Shown piece after piece: positions 60,944 to 64,000 of a stretch of DNA of 64,000 bases. How positions within the stretch are numbered: the stretch's first letter is position 1; each line of letters starts with the position of its first letter. The notes under the pieces are model-generated. The model was given only the letters and a program-made list of their open reading frames with translations. It made no database searches and was not told the origin of the DNA. Position numbers and translations under genes: made by a program. The DNA is from Pseudomonadota bacterium (GTDB taxonomy: Bacteria > Pseudomonadota > Alphaproteobacteria > Rhizobiales > Rhizobiaceae), in contig JAIUPA010000043.1 of the NCBI GenBank assembly GCA_020161665.1, positions 62,001 through 126,000 of the forward strand, read 5' to 3'.

Positions 60944-61564
60944 ATGACCGAGACCGGCGCGCCCGCAGGTGATTTCACCGCCGAAAACGAGCCTTTTGCT
61001 CTGTTTGCCAATTGGTTGAAGGATGCCGAGGCATCGGAAATCAATGATCCGAATGCGCTGGCGCTGGCAACGGTGGATGAGGCGGGCCTGCCCAATGTGC
61101 GCATGGTTCTGCTGAAAGGTTTTGATACGGACGGGTTTGTTTTCTACACCAATTTCGAAAGCCGCAAGGGCCAGGAAATTCTCGCGGCAGGCAAGGCCGC
61201 CATGTGCTTCCACTGGAAGTCGCTGCGCCGTCAGGTGCGCATTCGTGGCCCGGTCGAGGTGGTGACGGACGAGGAAGCCGATGCCTATTATGCCTCGCGC
61301 CCGCGTGGCAGCCGCATCGGGGCCTGGGCGTCCAAGCAGTCGCGCCCGCTCGAAAGCCGGTTCGCGCTGGAAAAGGCAGTGGCCGAATACACGGCGCGCC
61401 ACGCGATTGGCGAAATCCCGCGCCCCGAATACTGGTCCGGTTTCCGCATTCGTCCGGTCTCGATCGAGTTCTGGCACGACCGCCCGTTCCGTCTGCATGA
61501 CCGGGTGGAATTCACCCGCGAAACACCGGAGACCCCATGGGCCAAGGCGCGCCTTTATCCCTGA
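60944..61564 (+). CDS. pdxH: Pyridoxamine 5'-phosphate oxidase (206 aa)
   Basis: FMN enzyme that makes pyridoxal 5'-phosphate. [70 protein letters not shown] and the C-terminal [18 protein letters not shown] block ([18 protein letters not shown]) are all present. Start ATG 60944 has AGGAG 9 bases upstream; earlier in-frame starts at 60869, 60929 and 60938 lack support. The gene is divergent from the lipoprotein gene and convergent with the TSUP permease. Confidence 0.95.
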   Translation: MTETGAPAGDFTAENEPFALFANWLKDAEASEINDPNALALATVDEAGLPNVRMVLLKGFDTDGFVFYTNFESRKGQEILAAGKAAMCFHWKSLRRQVRIRGPVEVVTDEEADAYYASRPRGSRIGAWASKQSRPLESRFALEKAVAEYTARHAIGEIPRPEYWSGFRIRPVSIEFWHDRPFRLHDRVEFTRETPETPWAKARLYP

Positions 61565-61573
61565 GGGGCTCTT

Positions 61574-62323
61574 TTAGAAAAGCGGCAGACCGAAGAACGC
61601 CGCCGCAGCGATGAGACCGAGGCAGATGCGCCGGAAGGTCTCTTCGCTGGCGAGGCCGAACAGCCGCGTGCCCGCGAAAATGCCAAGTCCGTAGGCCGGG
61701 CCGACGATCAGCGCGACGGCAATGGCCTGTTGAACGAAGAGGCCATTGAAATAATAGCTGGTCGCCGAAATGAACGACGACAGGCCGAAATAAAGTACGA
61801 TGGAGGCCCGCATGGCCGCGGCGGGCAGCGCACCACCCAGCCAGTAGGCGACAACAGGCGGGCCTGAAAGCTGCGCAGCACCGCCAAACACGCCGGAGAC
61901 GGCCCCGACCGCAATGGTCAGAACTGTTTTCGGCGCGCCGCGATAGCGCCAGCCGGAGGCGAGCAATCCCAGCATGGCAAAGACCATGATGCAGATGCCC
62001 CAGCGCAATGTCGTGCCGGGCAGGTGGGTGAGAAGCGCCGTTCCGAGTGGAACGCCGACCAGCGCGCCGATCAGCATGGTGAAGACATCGCGGCGTCTGG
62101 CGCTTTTGAACGCCGGGCGCAGCATCGGCGCGGTCATCACCATGTCGGCCAGAAGCAGCGCGATGCTGGCAATCTTCGGCCCCACCAGCGCACTCGCCAG
62201 CGGCATGAAAATCAGCGCCCCGCCAAAGCCGGAAAAACCGCGCGCCAGCCCGGCAACCAGCGTCACCGCAACGAGAAGGGCAACGGCGGCGGGCTCAAGT
62301 CCGGAATTGGCGAGAAAGGACAT
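61574..62323 (-). CDS. TSUP family (TauE/SafE) membrane permease (249 aa)
   Basis: Seven to eight membrane spans in two related halves; the first begins AVALLVAVTLVAGLARGFSG with FGGALIFMPLAS, and the second has VGAVSGVFGGAAQLSGPPVV. TSUP proteins export sulfite, organosulfur compounds or related anions; the substrate here is unknown. Start ATG 62323. It ends 9 bases from pdxH on the opposite strand. Confidence 0.9.
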   Translation of the reverse strand: MSFLANSGLEPAAVALLVAVTLVAGLARGFSGFGGALIFMPLASALVGPKIASIALLLADMVMTAPMLRPAFKSARRRDVFTMLIGALVGVPLGTALLTHLPGTTLRWGICIMVFAMLGLLASGWRYRGAPKTVLTIAVGAVSGVFGGAAQLSGPPVVAYWLGGALPAAAMRASIVLYFGLSSFISATSYYFNGLFVQQAIAVALIVGPAYGLGIFAGTRLFGLASEETFRRICLGLIAAAAFFGLPLF

Positions 62324-62365
62324 GGAGGCTAAGGTCCGGCAAGGGTGGCGAGGAAAGGGGCGAAC

Positions 62366-63790
62366 TTACGCCTTGGTGCCGCCGACGGTAACCTGATCCA
62401 TCCTCAGATGCGGCTGGCCGACGCCGACCGGCACCCACTGGCCCGCCTTGCCGCAATTGCCGATGCCTGTATCGAGCTTCATGTCGTTGCCGACCATGGA
62501 AACGCGCTTCATCGCTTCCGGCCCGTTGCCAATCAGCATGGCTCCCTTGACCGGCGCGCCGATCTTGCCATCCTCGATCATATAGGCTTCGGTGCAGCCG
62601 AACACGAACTTGCCGGACGTAATGTCCACCTGCCCGCCGCCGAAGGATACGGCATAAATGCCCTTCTTCACAGAGGCGATGATCTCGTCCTTCGTCTTGT
62701 CGCCGGAGAGCATATAGGTGTTGGTCATGCGCGGCATGGGCACACTGGAATAGCCCTGACGGCGACCGTTGCCGGTCGGCTTCATGCCCATCAGGCGGGC
62801 GTTCTGCCGGTCCTGCATATAGCCGACAAGGCGGCCATTCTCGATCAAAACGTTGTAGCCAGACGGCGTGCCTTCATCATCGACGGTGATGGAGCCGCGA
62901 CGGTTGGCAATCGTGCCGTCATCGACAATCGTCACGCCGGGGGCGGCCACCATTTCACCCATCAGACCGGCAAAGGCCGAGGCCTTCTTGCGGTTGAAGT
63001 CGCCTTCCAACCCGTGGCCGACAGCCTCATGCAGCATCACGCCCGGCCAGCCATTGCCCAGCACCACATCCATGGTGCCCGCCGGCGCGTCGATGGCCTC
63101 AAGGTTGACCAGCGCCTGACGAAGCGCCTCGTCGGCACCCTTTTGCCAGTGCTCTTCGGTGAGGAAATCCTCAAAGCCGAAGCGCCCGCCAAAACCGTAA
63201 GAGCCACTTTCCTGGCGATCACCCTTGCCGCCAACGACAGAAATGTTGAGCCGCGTCATGGGGCGCACATCGCGCACCCGGTGGCCATCGGCCCGCAGGA
63301 TTTCCACCACCTGCCAGCTTGCGCCAATCGAGGCGGTCACCTGGCGCACATGATCGCCCTTGTCGCGCAGATAGGCGTTGATTTCCTGCAGAAGCTTGGC
63401 CTTGGCCTCAAAACTCGGCGAACCGATCGGGTTCTCGTCACCGTAAAGCTTGGTGTTCGTGCCCTGCGGCGGTTCGCTATAGGTGCCTTCATGGCCGTGC
63501 GCCACGGCGCCAGCGGCGTCCGCCGCACGCTTCAAGGCGGCCAGAGACATTTCGCCGGAATGGGCATAGCCGACCGTCTCGCCCGCCACCGCACGCAGGC
63601 CAAAGCCCTGTTCGGTGCTGAACGACCCGCCCTTGAGGCGACCGTCATCGATAGTCAGGCTCTCGGCCTGCGATTGCTCCAGATAGAGTTCTCCATCATC
63701 CGCACCGGACAAGGCGTCCGAAACGACGGAGAGAACATCGCTTTCGCTGACATCGAAAAGCGAGAGAAGATCGGTGCTGTTGCTCATCAT
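62366..63790 (-). CDS. tldD: Metalloprotease TldD (474 aa)
   Basis: TldD, with TldE/PmbA, forms a heterodimeric zinc protease that degrades unfolded peptides and matures some modified peptides. The metal site HEAVGHGLEGDFNR begins at residue 254. The N-terminal domain has LYLEQSQAESLTIDDGRLKG, and the C-terminal part has FGGGQVDITSGKFVFGCTEAY and GNCGKAGQWVPVGVGQPHLR. Full length. The first codons are ATGATG at 63790-63785. It is followed by the TSUP gene 42 bases away on the same strand. Confidence 0.94.
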   Translation of the reverse strand: MMSNSTDLLSLFDVSESDVLSVVSDALSGADDGELYLEQSQAESLTIDDGRLKGGSFSTEQGFGLRAVAGETVGYAHSGEMSLAALKRAADAAGAVAHGHEGTYSEPPQGTNTKLYGDENPIGSPSFEAKAKLLQEINAYLRDKGDHVRQVTASIGASWQVVEILRADGHRVRDVRPMTRLNISVVGGKGDRQESGSYGFGGRFGFEDFLTEEHWQKGADEALRQALVNLEAIDAPAGTMDVVLGNGWPGVMLHEAVGHGLEGDFNRKKASAFAGLMGEMVAAPGVTIVDDGTIANRRGSITVDDEGTPSGYNVLIENGRLVGYMQDRQNARLMGMKPTGNGRRQGYSSVPMPRMTNTYMLSGDKTKDEIIASVKKGIYAVSFGGGQVDITSGKFVFGCTEAYMIEDGKIGAPVKGAMLIGNGPEAMKRVSMVGNDMKLDTGIGNCGKAGQWVPVGVGQPHLRMDQVTVGGTKA

Positions 63791-63799
63791 CTGTTCCGC

Positions 63800-64000
63800 T
63801 TACGGCAGGGAATCGAAGCCGCTGGCAAAGCCGGTCAGGTCGACCGGAATACCAATGCGCTCTTCAATGTCGGGCGATTCCTTCAGCGCGAACACGGCCA
63901 CCTTACCAGCGCGCAGAACCTTGAGAAGGTCGTCCGGAATTTCAAATTCCAGCGTGCAGCCTTCCTGATAGCAGCGGGTGAAATAGGCGCGTCCGGCCTT
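63800..64000 (-). CDS. Invasion-associated locus B (IalB)-like protein, C-terminal fragment
   Basis: The last 66 codons of a gene entering from the right edge. The translation GRAYFTRCYQEGCTLEFEIP then DDLLKVLRAGKVAVFALKES, ending DLTGFASGFDSLP, shows the Cys-x4-Cys pair, the LL-K-LR-AGK helix and the LTGF ending I associate with the IalB family of periplasmic proteins in Bartonella and Brucella. The stop TAA is 9 bases before tldD on the same strand. The name reflects family resemblance; an invasion role is not shown. Confidence 0.7.
   Translation of the reverse strand, partial: KAGRAYFTRCYQEGCTLEFEIPDDLLKVLRAGKVAVFALKESPDIEERIGIPVDLTGFASGFDSLP

Noticed and set aside
1..64000. tRNA, rRNA, CRISPR, insertion sequence or prophage genes
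   Set aside because: No T-arm consensus, direct-repeat/spacer array, transposase or phage protein was seen on reading through; a tRNAscan or IS search would be needed to be certain.

Overview
The window is chromosomal DNA of an alphaproteobacterium of the order Hyphomicrobiales (Rhizobiales). My best guess is the Brucella/Ochrobactrum side of the order: there is a BA14K-type gene, a split b/b' ATP synthase, a PA0069-type radical SAM gene, bioMNY, the HDAC-xseB-dxs-tlyA neighbourhood, and a tldD gene followed by an IalB-like gene. The genus is inferred from remembered gene content only. The DNA is GC-rich (about 60% by eye) and densely coding. I see no tRNA or rRNA gene, insertion sequence, prophage or CRISPR array.

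Layout. 1-1330: tail of the ATP synthase F0 operon (atpE end, b', b) and a terminator. 1329-5245: rnhB, an SplB-like radical SAM gene, a small glycosyltransferase-like gene and an AT-rich orphan membrane-protein gene. 5277-9880 (minus): ispB, a TPR/LysM protein, ispE and moaB. 9984-20262 (plus): DUF2007, a TrmN6-like methylase, an S49 peptidase, small proteins, glyQ, lemA, an EPSP-synthase-like gene, DUF2207 and glyS. 20489-27670: HPE1-like, purD, tex, MipA/OmpV, ubiA-type prenyltransferase and DUF6101. 27995-35938: a five-repeat DUF1217 protein, modABC, a one-domain ModE, an FAD oxidase and Sua5/TsaC. 36113-43664: BA14K, enoyl-CoA hydratase, an RlmD/TrmA-like methylase, tlyA, a small secreted protein, a chemoreceptor and DUF4424. 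43668-49776 (minus): dxs, pirin, xseB, a deacetylase-family gene and the biotin ECF transporter. 49889-57199: an AlkX/YcaQ-like DNA glycosylase, a ribB with a degenerate RibA half, aroC, a GGDEF-EAL protein and DUF1344. 57268-64000: a histidine phosphatase, fabI, a DnaJ-like protein, a lipoprotein, pdxH, a TSUP permease, tldD and an IalB-like gene.

Several genes fall into shared pathways. Isoprenoid and quinone synthesis is served by dxs, ispE, ispB and ubiA. Glycyl-tRNA synthetase is encoded by glyQ and glyS, 4.5 kb apart. RNA modification is represented by TrmN6-like, RlmD-like, TlyA and Sua5/TsaC proteins. Molybdenum uptake and cofactor genes are modABC, the ModE-like gene and moaB. Biotin uptake is by bioMNY.

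The most interesting signals are regulatory. Two exact GAAC-N7-GAAC elements, the alphaproteobacterial LexA (SOS) box, lie at the promoters of the two candidate DNA-repair genes, the SplB-like radical SAM gene and the AlkX-like glycosylase. There is also a Mo-box-like palindrome before modA, an EcfG-type promoter before BA14K and a TTnACGTnnACGTnAA palindrome before the enoyl-CoA hydratase gene. Intergenic spaces carry three families of short hairpin repeats.
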